64,000 nt of DNA, taken from Citricoccus muralis (GTDB lineage Bacteria > Actinomycetota > Actinomycetes > Actinomycetales > Micrococcaceae). This document shows positions 46,258 through 54,449 of this stretch, piece by piece. The stretch is taken from contig NZ_CP121252.1 of assembly GCF_029637705.1 (NCBI RefSeq), positions 2,542,001 through 2,606,000 on the forward strand, written 5' to 3'. Under the pieces are notes generated by a model that was given only the letters and a program-made list of their open reading frames with translations, made no database searches and was not told where the DNA came from. Position 1 is the stretch's first letter. Each line of letters begins with the position of its first letter. The translations under genes and the position numbers were made by a program.

Positions 46258-47505
46258 ATGAGGACTGTGTCGGGCGAGATGCCGGTATTGCGCTGGCTGC
46301 GCGTCGGGGTGCACGTCCTCACTGCGGCCCTGCTGCTGATCGGGTTGGGACGCGCATTCACCGGGATCACCGTGGGGCTGGCGCTGGCTTTCGGTGCGGT
46401 CTATTTGTTCGGCACCGCCTGGGAGTACCGCCGGATGCGTGCGGGTGATCCCGCACCGTCACGCAGCATGACCCTGGGGTGGCTCACCGCCGTGCTGGTG
46501 ATGTGGGCCGGTCTGCTCGCGGCCGACGCCGGATTCGTGTGGCTCGCGTTCCCGCTGATGTTCCTGGTGCTGCACCTGACCGGCGGCCCCACCCACCCGA
46601 TCTCGCTGACCGGGGTGGCCCTGCTGTGGAGCGCGACCTGGGCGCTGCCCTGGTGGCATACCGGCAGCTCCCCCAGCCTGCCCGAGATGCTGGGTCCGGG
46701 TCTGGGCGCGGTGGTGGCGGTACTCATTTCTGCCGCCTACCGGTCGCTGCACGCCGAGGCGCTGCACCAGCAGCGTATCGCCGAGGCCCTGCGGGCAGCC
46801 CAGGCGGAATTGGCCGCCACCGAGCATCACGCCGGCCAGCTGGCCGAACGGGAACGGCTCTCCCGCGAGATTCACGACACCCTGGCCCAGGGGCTCTCAT
46901 CCTTGGTGCTGCTCTCCCGGGCGGCACAGCGCCCGGGGCTGCCCGCCGACACCGCGGACGCCCTGGAGCTCATCGAGTCCACCGCCGCCGAGAACCTCAC
47001 CGAGGCGCGCCGGTTTGTGCACCGGCTGGCCGCCGTCGACACCGTGTCGCTGCCCGAGACCCTGCAGCACCTGGTGGATCGCACCCGGGCCGAGCTGGTC
47101 CTGCTCGGACGGCCGGCTCATTGCTCCCTGAATTGGCAGGGCGACTCCGCGCTGCAGCTGCCCGAACCCCTGGCCGCCGTGGTGCTGCGTACCGTGCAGG
47201 TCGGGCTGGGCAACGTGGTGGCCCACGCTGCCCCCGCCCGCGTGGTGGTCACGGTGGGCGTGTTTGACGACGTCGTCACCGTGGATGTTTTCGACGACGG
47301 CGCCGGCTTCACCGTCTCCGACCTCGACGACGACGGCGCCCCCATCACCGCGCCGCGCCCCGATCACTCCGGTCGCGGTCTCGCCGGGCTGGCCCGCCGG
47401 GTGCGGGGCGTGCAGGGCCAGCTCGAGGTGGAGTCCTCACCCGGGGAAGGCACCGTGCTGGGCGTGCGCGTCCCCCGCGGCAGCCTGTCCGAGGAGGTTT
47501 CATGA
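46258..47505 (+). CDS. Sensor histidine kinase (HisKA_3/NarL-type partner)
   Basis: 415 residues. Five or six N-terminal helices (1-165) form a membrane sensor without a large outer domain. A short coiled coil leads to the HisKA_3 dimer domain, ERERLSREIHDTLAQG with phospho-acceptor His206. The ATP-binding domain has DVFDDGAGF and GRGLAGLARRVRGV (N and G boxes). It overlaps the response regulator by 4 bp. Intramembrane sensing kinases of this build often answer cell-envelope stress and steer a neighbouring ABC exporter, here the divergent pair at 44.1-46.1 kb. Confidence 0.93.
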   Translation: MRTVSGEMPVLRWLRVGVHVLTAALLLIGLGRAFTGITVGLALAFGAVYLFGTAWEYRRMRAGDPAPSRSMTLGWLTAVLVMWAGLLAADAGFVWLAFPLMFLVLHLTGGPTHPISLTGVALLWSATWALPWWHTGSSPSLPEMLGPGLGAVVAVLISAAYRSLHAEALHQQRIAEALRAAQAELAATEHHAGQLAERERLSREIHDTLAQGLSSLVLLSRAAQRPGLPADTADALELIESTAAENLTEARRFVHRLAAVDTVSLPETLQHLVDRTRAELVLLGRPAHCSLNWQGDSALQLPEPLAAVVLRTVQVGLGNVVAHAAPARVVVTVGVFDDVVTVDVFDDGAGFTVSDLDDDGAPITAPRPDHSGRGLAGLARRVRGVQGQLEVESSPGEGTVLGVRVPRGSLSEEVS

Positions 47506-48113
47506 GGGTGCTGTTGGTGGATGATCACCCGGTGGTGCGCGCCGGACTGCGCGCCCTGATCTCCGGGTTTGATCAGATGACGGTGGCCGCCGAAGCCAGC
47601 CACGGGGTCGAAGCGCTGGAGTTGCTGGATGCGGGGCTGGACGTCGACGTCGTGGTGATGGACCTGCAAATGCCCGAAATGGACGGGGTGCGCACCACCG
47701 CGGAGGTGCGCCGCCGGGGCGGGCCACCGGTGCTGGTGCTGACCACCTTCGACACCCAGGCCGACGTCGTGGTCGCCCTGCGGGCCGGGGCGGTGGGGTA
47801 TCTGCTCAAGGATGCCCCCGCACCCACCCTGCGCCAGGCGCTGATCGATACGGCGCAGCGGCGGGCCACCCTGGCCCCGGAGGTAGCCTCGGCGGTGGTC
47901 GAGCAACTGCATCGGCCCCAGCCCACCCTCTCAGCCCGGGAAATCGAGTTGTTGGAGGCCCTAGCCACCGGTGCGTCGAACCGGGAGTTAGCGGCCACAC
48001 TGTTCATTTCGCAGGCCACCGTGAAGACCCACCTGGTGCACATTTACGACAAGCTCGGCGTGACCAATCGCACCGCCGCCATCGCCGCGGCCCGCGAACA
48101 GCGCCTGATCTGA
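47502..48113 (+). CDS. LuxR/NarL-family response regulator
   Basis: 203 residues. The receiver domain (1-120) has the acidic pocket VDDHPVV and the phospho-acceptor Asp54 in VVMDLQMPEMDG. Thr and Lys of the switch are in VLTTFD and LLKDAPA. The C-terminal LuxR helix-turn-helix is LSAREIELLEALATGASNRE and ISQATVKTHLVHIYDKLGVTNR. It binds DNA after phosphorylation by the overlapping kinase gene. Its stop codon is directly adjacent to the stop of the convergent lipoprotein gene. Confidence 0.95.
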   Translation: MRVLLVDDHPVVRAGLRALISGFDQMTVAAEASHGVEALELLDAGLDVDVVVMDLQMPEMDGVRTTAEVRRRGGPPVLVLTTFDTQADVVVALRAGAVGYLLKDAPAPTLRQALIDTAQRRATLAPEVASAVVEQLHRPQPTLSAREIELLEALATGASNRELAATLFISQATVKTHLVHIYDKLGVTNRTAAIAAAREQRLI

Positions 48114-49016
48114 CTACTCCGCGTCCGGGATCATGCTCAGCGCACTGGTGAGCACCTGGTCGGCGATCTGCTGGAACTCGGCGTCGCGCACCTGCTCGGG
48201 CCCGACGAACGAGACCATCGCCACGTAGCCGCCCTCTTCGCGCACCAGCACCAGGGCGGTGCGTTCGTCTCCCGCCCCGGAACCGGAGCCGGTGGTTTCG
48301 GGGATCCGCTGCCAGATCAGCCCAGTGCCTTCCTCGTCCTCGACCGACTCGGCGGTAAACCGATAGGAGGCAGACTCCTCGTAGCCTTCTGGCACGGTGG
48401 TGTCGCTGATCCGCATGGTCAGCTCCGCGCAATCGGTGGTGAGCTCACCGACGATATCGATGTAGTTCTGCACTTGGTCAGCCGCCTCGGCTCCCCCACC
48501 CACGTCTTCGGCGACGGCGGCGACCTCCACGGTGCCGGTGCCGTCGAAGGTCTCCGAGCTGAAGTCCACCCGGGAGGCGTACTCGCTGGTGGTCAGCAGC
48601 GGCGACCAGTCCAGGGCGGCCAACGGCGCGGTGCATTCGGCCGGGGTGATGCGGGTGCCGGACTGATTCACCGCACGGGACTGGGCCTGTTGGCGGAACG
48701 TGTCGATCTCCGCCTGGCTGGCGGCCCGCTGCTCGGTGAAGCCCAACTCTGCGGCGTGCGCTGCCGCTGCGCTGGAGGCCTGCTGGTCCACCCGTCCCGA
48801 CGGCGACGCCGCCACCTCTCCCGGGCCCTCGCTCGCGTCCCCGTGATCCGCTTCTTCATCAGTCTCTGTGGTGTCGACCTCGGGGTGGCCGCCGGGCAGC
48901 TCCAGGGCCGACGCCGAAGCGTCCGCATCAGGGTCCGTGTCGTCGCCGGCTCCGCAGCCGGTGAGCACCAGGGCGGTCACCCCGAGGGCGGCCGTCAATT
49001 GCAGGGTTCGGATCAT
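48114..49016 (-). CDS. Hypothetical lipoprotein (PknH-sensor-like)
   Basis: 300 residues. The signal peptide ends in the lipobox LTGC (Cys21). A long Asp/Glu/Ser-rich spacer reaches about residue 115. The folded part has two Cys residues (in PAECTAPL and TTDCAELT) that likely form a disulfide, and C-A-P-L-A-A-L-D-W is reminiscent of PknH-like extracytoplasmic sensor domains in actinobacterial lipoproteins. The start ATG at 49016 follows AGGAGG and overlaps the stop of the copper-related membrane gene by 4 bp. It is thus coupled to the CopD/CtaG gene, which may hint at a role near metal handling or respiration, but nothing in the sequence shows this. Confidence 0.75.
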   Translation of the reverse strand: MIRTLQLTAALGVTALVLTGCGAGDDTDPDADASASALELPGGHPEVDTTETDEEADHGDASEGPGEVAASPSGRVDQQASSAAAAHAAELGFTEQRAASQAEIDTFRQQAQSRAVNQSGTRITPAECTAPLAALDWSPLLTTSEYASRVDFSSETFDGTGTVEVAAVAEDVGGGAEAADQVQNYIDIVGELTTDCAELTMRISDTTVPEGYEESASYRFTAESVEDEEGTGLIWQRIPETTGSGSGAGDERTALVLVREEGGYVAMVSFVGPEQVRDAEFQQIADQVLTSALSMIPDAE

Positions 49017-51205
49017 CGGGGTGTGCCTCCTGAAGGCGAATCGGGGGTGCCACCGCGGCGGGCGGCGTCTTCGTGGGCAGCGTCTTGGGCGGCCAGGCGG
49101 GCGAACATGTCGTTCCATTCGGCCAGCTCCTGGTTGCCGCTGGCGTCGGCACGGCGGTCTTCGTTTTTCTCGGTTTTCTTGTCGTGGCGCCACCATTGCC
49201 ACACCGTGATGACCGCCATCACCACGGTCGGGAACTCGCCGATGCCCCACATGAAGGCGCCGCCGAGCTGTTGGTCCTCAATCGCGCTGGCTCCCCAGTC
49301 GCGGCCCAGCGACGAAAACCAAGCCGCCTCGAGCAACGATTCGGAGCCCATAATGGCCACCCCGATGAAGGCGTGGAACATCATGGTGGCCAGCAGCAGC
49401 ACCAGCCGCAGCGGGTACATGGGCCGGTGCGGCAGCGGGTCGATGCCGATCATCACGGTGGCGAACAGGATCCCGGTGATCAAGAAGTGCACGTTCATCA
49501 GCTCGTGGCCGACGTGGGCGTCCAGGGCGAAACCGAAAATAGGGGTGTAGTAGAACAGCAGCAGCGAACCGGCAAAGTTCATGCCCACAAAAATCGGGTG
49601 CGTGACGAAACGTCCCCAGCCGGAGTGCAACAGCGCCAGCATCCATTCGCGGGGTCCCCGGGTGCCATCCTTGCGGGCGGTCAGCGAGCGCAGCGCCAAG
49701 GTGATCGGCGCACCGAGCACCAGGAACAGCGGAGCGATCATAGTCAGCGTCATATGCGCCACCATGTGCGCGGAAAACAGCACATTCGAATACACCGCCG
49801 GCGCACCCGAGGTGGTCCAGTGCAGCACCACCAGCCCGATCAGCCAGGAGATGCTGCGCAGCACCGGCCAACGGTCACCACGACGGCGCAATCGCACCGC
49901 GGACCGCACGTACCACAGGGCGAGGAACACGATGATGGCGACCCACAGCCAGTCCAGGCGCCAGGTGTCGACCCACCGGGCGGGGGTCAGCTCGGGCGGC
50001 ATGTCGTAGCCGGTGAGCAACCGGGCCGGAGAAGCATTCGGCGGTTCTTCCTCGGGTTTGGGCGGGGCGGTGCGTCCCAGAATGGTGGCCACCGACATCA
50101 CGGCCGTCATCACCAGAATCTCGACAGCGATCAGCCGCCACAGCAGCCGGTTCACCGGGGAGCCCGGGTCCCCCAGCCGCGGAATCAGCCACTGCCGGTG
50201 GGCCAGCCCGATGAATCCGAGCAACACGGTGCCCACGAATTTCGCCATCACCAGCACCCCGTAGGGGCTCAGCAATTGTTCCAGGTGCTCCATGCGCACG
50301 GTCGCGTTGACCACTCCGGAAATAGCTACGGTGAACAGGGCCAGCCCGGCCAACGCCGAATACCGCTGCAGTGTGACCTGCACCAGGGGCCGCTGCTGGT
50401 CAGCACTGCCCCGTTCGGCGGCCCGTACCTTGCCGGTGAGCACCGGCACCAGCAACATCAGCAGAACCAGGCCGCCCATCCACAGCAGCACGCCCAGCAG
50501 GTGCAGGCCGATGGAGTTCACGGCGGCGGTGTGGTCATCACCGGAGGCGGAGTGACCGATCAGCGCCATCGGCACCACCCCCATCAGCGCCAGCACCGCG
50601 GTGAAGCCCAGCGCGGTGGGCGAGCGCAGGGCGAACACCAGAGAGGTGACGACGGCGGCGATCACCGTCATCCAGAACCAGGCCTGGCCCACGGAGATCG
50701 ACTGGACGTAATCCACCAGCCCGGAGGTGAACCCGGCCGAGGAGTTCAGCGGCATCCCGGCCAAATCCGAGTAGGTGAACACCGCTTGACCCAGCGCCGC
50801 CAGCGTCCACACCGCACCGGCAGCGGCAGCCACGGTCAGGGTGCGGCGGTAGGCCGGATGCTCATCGTCCAGGGTGCCGGCCGAATTCTTCTTGCTTGCG
50901 CCCTTCCGCGACCGCCCGGCCGACCACCTCGGAAGAATCCCGGCCGCAAAGACCAGGGCTCCCACGGTGATCGACCAGGTGATGTTGTGCACGGTTTTGG
51001 TCAGCGGCAGCCCCCACCGGGTGATCGCGCCGGGGTCAGCGAGCTGCTGCACTGCGGTCACCCCGGTATAGAACCCGGCCAGCACCAGCACGAGAATCCC
51101 GACGACGACGGCGCCGGGCCACACCCAGGTGGTAGTGCGGCGCAGCGCGGGGTCGATACCGCCGGGGCGGCTCGCGTCTCGAGAGGTCTTCGTGGTGCTC
51201 GGCAT
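49013..51205 (-). CDS. CopD-CtaG fusion membrane protein (copper import/cytochrome oxidase assembly)
   Basis: 730 residues, about sixteen membrane helices in two parts. The N-terminal half contains the CopD-like region (QLADPGAITRWGLPLTKTVHN, HLLGVLLWMGGLVLLMLLVPV, RMEHLEQLLSPYGVLVMAKF). The C-terminal half is the caa3_CtaG domain (HMVAHMTLTMIAPLFLVLGAPITL, FYYTPIFGFALDAHVGHELM, GIDPLPHRP). CopD is linked to copper uptake across the membrane and CtaG to delivery of copper to cytochrome oxidase. Fusions of the two are common in actinobacteria. The ATG at 51205 follows GAAGGAC. It sits in an operon-like row with a CopC-domain gene 32 bp upstream and the lipoprotein gene downstream. Confidence 0.9.
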   Translation of the reverse strand: MPSTTKTSRDASRPGGIDPALRRTTTWVWPGAVVVGILVLVLAGFYTGVTAVQQLADPGAITRWGLPLTKTVHNITWSITVGALVFAAGILPRWSAGRSRKGASKKNSAGTLDDEHPAYRRTLTVAAAAGAVWTLAALGQAVFTYSDLAGMPLNSSAGFTSGLVDYVQSISVGQAWFWMTVIAAVVTSLVFALRSPTALGFTAVLALMGVVPMALIGHSASGDDHTAAVNSIGLHLLGVLLWMGGLVLLMLLVPVLTGKVRAAERGSADQQRPLVQVTLQRYSALAGLALFTVAISGVVNATVRMEHLEQLLSPYGVLVMAKFVGTVLLGFIGLAHRQWLIPRLGDPGSPVNRLLWRLIAVEILVMTAVMSVATILGRTAPPKPEEEPPNASPARLLTGYDMPPELTPARWVDTWRLDWLWVAIIVFLALWYVRSAVRLRRRGDRWPVLRSISWLIGLVVLHWTTSGAPAVYSNVLFSAHMVAHMTLTMIAPLFLVLGAPITLALRSLTARKDGTRGPREWMLALLHSGWGRFVTHPIFVGMNFAGSLLLFYYTPIFGFALDAHVGHELMNVHFLITGILFATVMIGIDPLPHRPMYPLRLVLLLATMMFHAFIGVAIMGSESLLEAAWFSSLGRDWGASAIEDQQLGGAFMWGIGEFPTVVMAVITVWQWWRHDKKTEKNEDRRADASGNQELAEWNDMFARLAAQDAAHEDAARRGGTPDSPSGGTPR

Positions 51206-51237
51206 GGGTCCTTCAGGGGTTGCGGGGTTGTGCGGGG

Positions 51238-51894
51238 TCAGCCCTGTTCGGGGCCGGATCCGTTCGTGCTGGCTCCATCGTGCTGACGCACAGTACGGAT
51301 CACCCAGACGGCACCGATGGCCATCACGACCACGGCGACCAGCACCGCGATCCAGATCCATCCTGGCACGGCCGGGGCCACCTCAGCTGCGTCCACCGAC
51401 TCATCGGTGTCAGCAGCTTCGGCGCTCTCTACCGCACTCGCGCTGTCGCTGGGCTCAGCAGCCTCGCAACCCGCCCCGGGGGCAACGGCCTCCTCCGCGC
51501 TGGGCGCTTCCGGATCATCCAGGGTGAAGGAGAAGCTCTCCTCACCCACGTGCCCGTCGGAATACACCACCCGATAGCCCAGGGTGTAATCACCGTTGGG
51601 CATGCCCGCACAGGTGTCGGTGGTCAGATCGTAGCCGTCAATCGTCACCTCGCCGCTGGTCCAGGAGTTCCCCTCGGCGTCGGTGATGTCGATGAGATTG
51701 CTCAGCCCCTCCCCATCCAGCGGGGCGCCCGAAAACGTCAGGACGACGTCCTCCGGAGTGGTGGTGAGCGTCTCGCCCCTGGCCGGCGTGGATTCCAGCA
51801 GCTCATCGTGGGCCAGCGCGGTGGTGGCGGTGGCCAACAGCAGGGCGGTGCCTAGTGCTGCGGCGGTGCCGGTGGTACGGAAAAGTGTGTTCAT
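51238..51894 (-). CDS. CopC-domain copper-binding protein with C-terminal membrane anchor
   Basis: 218 residues. A signal peptide (ALLLATATTALA) is cut so that the mature protein begins HDELLESTPA; the first His is the classic Cu ligand of CopC. The beta-sandwich continues with LTFSGAPLD and YRVVYSDGHVGEESFSFTL, whose Asp and His are also typical CopC ligands. An acidic Ala/Glu/Ser spacer leads to a C-terminal helix (WIWIAVLVAVVVMAIGAVWVI), so the protein is tethered outside. It probably hands copper to the CopD-CtaG protein encoded next. Confidence 0.92.
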   Translation of the reverse strand: MNTLFRTTGTAAALGTALLLATATTALAHDELLESTPARGETLTTTPEDVVLTFSGAPLDGEGLSNLIDITDAEGNSWTSGEVTIDGYDLTTDTCAGMPNGDYTLGYRVVYSDGHVGEESFSFTLDDPEAPSAEEAVAPGAGCEAAEPSDSASAVESAEAADTDESVDAAEVAPAVPGWIWIAVLVAVVVMAIGAVWVIRTVRQHDGASTNGSGPEQG

Positions 51895-51952
51895 GAAGTG
51901 TGGTCCTTGCGTCGCCGCCCCGTACTGAGGGGCGGATGAAAAATGACAGTGT

Positions 51953-52603
51953 TTAGGGCAAGGAGAGCACGGGCGGCCCGCGAGGAGTCGCCGAAGAAAC
52001 CAACACCATCCGGCGCTGGGCCGGCCGCGGTGCGGTCGCCACCAGGCGCGGCGGTGTTGCGGAAGTTTGCTCGACCGCCCGCAGAATCCGTCGGGTGCCA
52101 GCGAGCAGCAGCAGATCGATCAGTCGGTAGGCGGTGGCTTCGCCGTGATGCACGACGGCGTAGGCGCCCACCGCAGCCAACAGGTGCGCTAGCACCATCA
52201 GCCCGGACGCCACCGATGAATATACCGCGCTCTGCGCGGTGACTTCGACCGGGTCGGAACTGAGCACGCTCAGCGATTCCACATGGTGGGCGTGCCCCGG
52301 GGTACTCACGGAATTCACCGCAGTCACGGTGGTGCCGGCGCTGCCGAACAAGGTGAAGAACAGGTGGAAGAGCAACTGGCTCAACCCGATCGCGCCCAGG
52401 GTCCGCATCCGGGACCAGCGCAATCCCGCCAGTGCGGTGCAGAGGGGCCCGGCCAGCACCAGGGTGAACACCCAGACCATGGGTGCCACACTCGTCTCGG
52501 TACCGTGCCCGGTGGCACTACCGAGGTGGGCCAGGGAGTGTCCTCCGGCAGCGAGGAGGGTGATGAGTCCGGCTGCCAGCCAGCCGCGTAGCAGCCGCTT
52601 CAT
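51953..52603 (-). CDS. Hypothetical membrane protein in copper cluster
   Basis: 216 residues with an N-terminal signal/anchor and about four membrane helices. His residues are clustered around a helix end (FHLFFTLFG, GHAHHVESL), which would suit metal handling. The C-terminal 45 residues are basic and cytosolic. No family is recognised. The ATG at 52603 follows GGGGAGG. It is 58 bp upstream of the CopC-domain gene on the same strand, so it is probably the first gene of the row 52603-48114. Confidence 0.7.
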   Translation of the reverse strand: MKRLLRGWLAAGLITLLAAGGHSLAHLGSATGHGTETSVAPMVWVFTLVLAGPLCTALAGLRWSRMRTLGAIGLSQLLFHLFFTLFGSAGTTVTAVNSVSTPGHAHHVESLSVLSSDPVEVTAQSAVYSSVASGLMVLAHLLAAVGAYAVVHHGEATAYRLIDLLLLAGTRRILRAVEQTSATPPRLVATAPRPAQRRMVLVSSATPRGPPVLSLP

Positions 52604-52714
52604 GCCGACACCTCCCCGAACCAGTTCATGCGAGGGCGTCTTCGCCCTCACTATATTCTGTCACGACCCGACAGCCCGGGTTGAACTCGGGCGGAGGCAG
52701 AAGGTGGTTAAACA

Positions 52715-52754
52715 GATGGCGGGTGACTCACCGTGTGGTGAGTCACCCGCCATC
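52715..52754 (-). terminator. Terminator of the HU gene
   Basis: A perfect 18-bp stem (52715-52732 with 52737-52754) and loop GTGT, directly after the HU stop codon. Confidence 0.93.
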
Positions 52755-52771
52755 AGGGGTGTTTCAGGAGC

Positions 52772-53056
52772 TCACTTGCCGGAAGCAGCGTTCTTCAGCT
52801 TGGAGCCAGCGGAGATCTTCACGCCGTAGCCCGCGGGGATCTCGATGGACTCACCGGTGCGGGGGTTGCGGCCGGTGCGAGCAGCACGCTCGGTGCGCTC
52901 CACGGAGAGCCAGCCCGGGATGGTGACCTTTTCACCCTTGGAGACCTGCGAAGAGAAGACCTCGAAGACGGCATCCAGCACGCCGTTAACGGCTGCCTGG
53001 GAGTTGCCGGACTTCTCAGCAACGGCGGCGACAAGTTCACTGCGGTTAATAGCCAT
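52772..53056 (-). CDS. hup: HU family DNA-binding protein
   Basis: 94 residues, a standard single-domain HU. It opens MAINRSELVAAVAEKSG, has the flexible arm ERAARTGRNPRTGESIEIP (with the intercalating Pro in the R-N-P motif), and ends ISAGSKLKNA. It lacks the Lys/Ala-rich tail of mycobacterial HupB, so it is the short form. HU compacts the nucleoid as a dimer. The ATG at 53056 follows AGGAGG. It is monocistronic, between two strong terminators. Confidence 0.96.
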   Translation of the reverse strand: MAINRSELVAAVAEKSGNSQAAVNGVLDAVFEVFSSQVSKGEKVTIPGWLSVERTERAARTGRNPRTGESIEIPAGYGVKISAGSKLKNAASGK

Positions 53057-53263
53057 GTGTCCTCCTGGACGTTGATTCGTGGCCCCGACTCGTGCCGGGT
53101 TCATTGGAAAACTACCATCATCTGCGCCGACATGCCTTATTTCACGCCGTTTTCCGGCCGAATTTCGCGGATTCCCGGGAAAATTCCAGCCCACGAGCCC
53201 CGCCAGCGCACTTTCGTCACACCGCGAAGCGGGGCGGAACAGTGGTGGATCCGTGGTTAAACG

Positions 53264-53301
53264 ACGATGGCGGCAACGAGACATCTCGTTGCCGCCATCG
53301 T
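53264..53301 (-). terminator. Terminator of the rpmB-rpmG-rpsN cluster
   Basis: A perfect 17-bp stem (53264-53280 with 53285-53301) with loop ACAT, 40 bp after the rpsN stop. The rest of 53057-53340 must hold the HU promoter, which I cannot define. Confidence 0.92.
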
Positions 53302-53340
53302 GCGGGTCTGTTCAGTGAATCGCCCTGGGAGATCCGTGGA

Positions 53341-53646
53341 TCACCAGGAGGACTTGGTCACGCCGGGCAGCTCGCCACGGTGTGCCATGTCGCGGAAGCG
53401 CACACGGGAGACACCGAACTTCTGGAACGTGCCGCGGGGGCGGCCGTCGATCGAGTCGCGGTTACGCACGCGGATCGGGGACGCGTCGCGGGGCAGCTTC
53501 TGCAGGCCCACGCGAGCGGCTTCACGAGCCTCGTCGGTCGCGTTCGGGTCGATCAGGGTCTTCTTCAGCTGCTCGCGCTTTTCGGCGTAGCGAGCAACGA
53601 TCACTTTACGCTGTTCGTTCTTAGCGATTTTGGACTTCTTCGCCAT
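53341..53646 (-). CDS. rpsN: 30S ribosomal protein S14, zinc-free form
   Basis: 101 residues. This is the long S14 form, without any Cys residue, so it cannot hold the zinc ribbon of S14Z. Typical segments are [27 protein letters not shown], and the C-terminal [33 protein letters not shown]-type end. It assembles in the 30S head. It follows rpmG after 3 bp. Confidence 0.96.
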   Translation of the reverse strand: MAKKSKIAKNEQRKVIVARYAEKREQLKKTLIDPNATDEAREAARVGLQKLPRDASPIRVRNRDSIDGRPRGTFQKFGVSRVRFRDMAHRGELPGVTKSSW

Positions 53647-53649
53647 GCC

Positions 53650-53817
53650 TTAGCGCTCCTCTCGGAATTCAACGTGCTGTCGTGCCACCGGATCGTACTT
53701 CTTCAGCGTGATGCGATCCGGGTTGTTGCGGCGGTTCTTACGGGTCACATAGGTGTACCCGGTGCCGGCCGTGGACTTCAGCTTGATGATCGGGCGCAGG
53801 CCTTTGTCTTTTGCCAT
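53650..53817 (-). CDS. rpmG: 50S ribosomal protein L33, zinc-free form
   Basis: 55 residues. It reads [20 protein letters not shown] and continues [21 protein letters not shown], with no Cys residues, so this is a C-minus L33. The start ATG at 53817 lies 1 bp after the rpmB stop codon; rpsN follows after 3 bp. The three genes form one operon. Confidence 0.95.
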   Translation of the reverse strand: MAKDKGLRPIIKLKSTAGTGYTYVTRKNRRNNPDRITLKKYDPVARQHVEFREER

Positions 53818-53818
53818 A

Positions 53819-54055
53819 TCAGAGCTTCACTCCCTTGGCGATCAGTTCGGCGACCACGGCGTCGATACCGCGAGCATCAATGGTCTTGATGCCCTTGGTC
53901 GACAGGGTCAAGGTGACGTTGCGGCGCAACGACGGGACCCAGTAGGTCTTCTTCTGGATGTTTGGGTTGAACCGGCGCTTGGTGCGGCGGTGTGAGTGGG
54001 AGATGCTGTGGCCAAACCCTGGCCCAGCCCCGGTTACCTGGCAGTGCGCTGCCAT
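53819..54055 (-). CDS. rpmB: 50S ribosomal protein L28, zinc-free form
   Basis: 78 residues. Family features are [28 protein letters not shown] and [10 protein letters not shown]. Only the first Cys of the usual CxxC pairs remains, so zinc is probably not bound. The ATG at 54055 follows CGAGGAG; a GTG two codons earlier is unlikely. First gene of rpmB-rpmG-rpsN. In several actinobacteria a Cys-free L28-L33-S14 set is switched on by Zur when zinc is scarce; here I see no obvious Zur box upstream. Confidence 0.95.
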   Translation of the reverse strand: MAAHCQVTGAGPGFGHSISHSHRRTKRRFNPNIQKKTYWVPSLRRNVTLTLSTKGIKTIDARGIDAVVAELIAKGVKL

Positions 54056-54449
54056 GATCACTCCTCGTGTCAGTAGTAGTAAAAGAACGGGCGGAACCCG
54101 CTAACGAGCCCCGCCACCAGTTGTGACACCGCGCTCTTACTGCGACTTTCCGAAGGTGTACCAGGCTGGGTGAGAACCAACCGAAGTGCCCTTTTGATCG
54201 CTAGGGGAAGACGGTGAGCCCCGCGATACTGCCCACCGACAGAAGTCGGCAAGCCGAACGTGGGATCCGGTTTACGGGATCTGCGCTGTTTTCCGACGCC
54301 AGCTCCGACCGCTCGAGCACATGGCTCCATCGGCGCACACTGGCACAGCGCAGTTAACGCCCTATTATCTTAGGGCAGGTCGACGCAACGATCAAACCGC
54401 GCGGGCATCTGTTATTCACTGGGGGCCTTCGCGGCCTCCACGTCACGAC
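54056..54449. other. Gene-free region upstream of rpmB
   Basis: 394 bp without a convincing gene. It must contain the promoter of rpmB-rpmG-rpsN and the 3' end of the MarR transcript. Visible structures are an inverted repeat GCCCTA-TTATCT-TAGGGC (54359-54376) with an AT-rich centre, and a small CCGAC-AGAA-GTCGG hairpin (54236-54249). No TGAAAAT-type Zur site was found. Confidence 0.5.

Noticed and set aside
49073-51286. Plus-strand frame of 737 codons opposite the CopD-CtaG gene.
   Set aside because: Antisense shadow: His/Gln/Arg-rich with no hydrophobic or conserved pattern.
54070-54330. 86-codon minus-strand frame upstream of rpmB.
   Set aside because: Basic, no homology pattern, poor start, and ends inside the rpmB leader; kept as an intergenic region.
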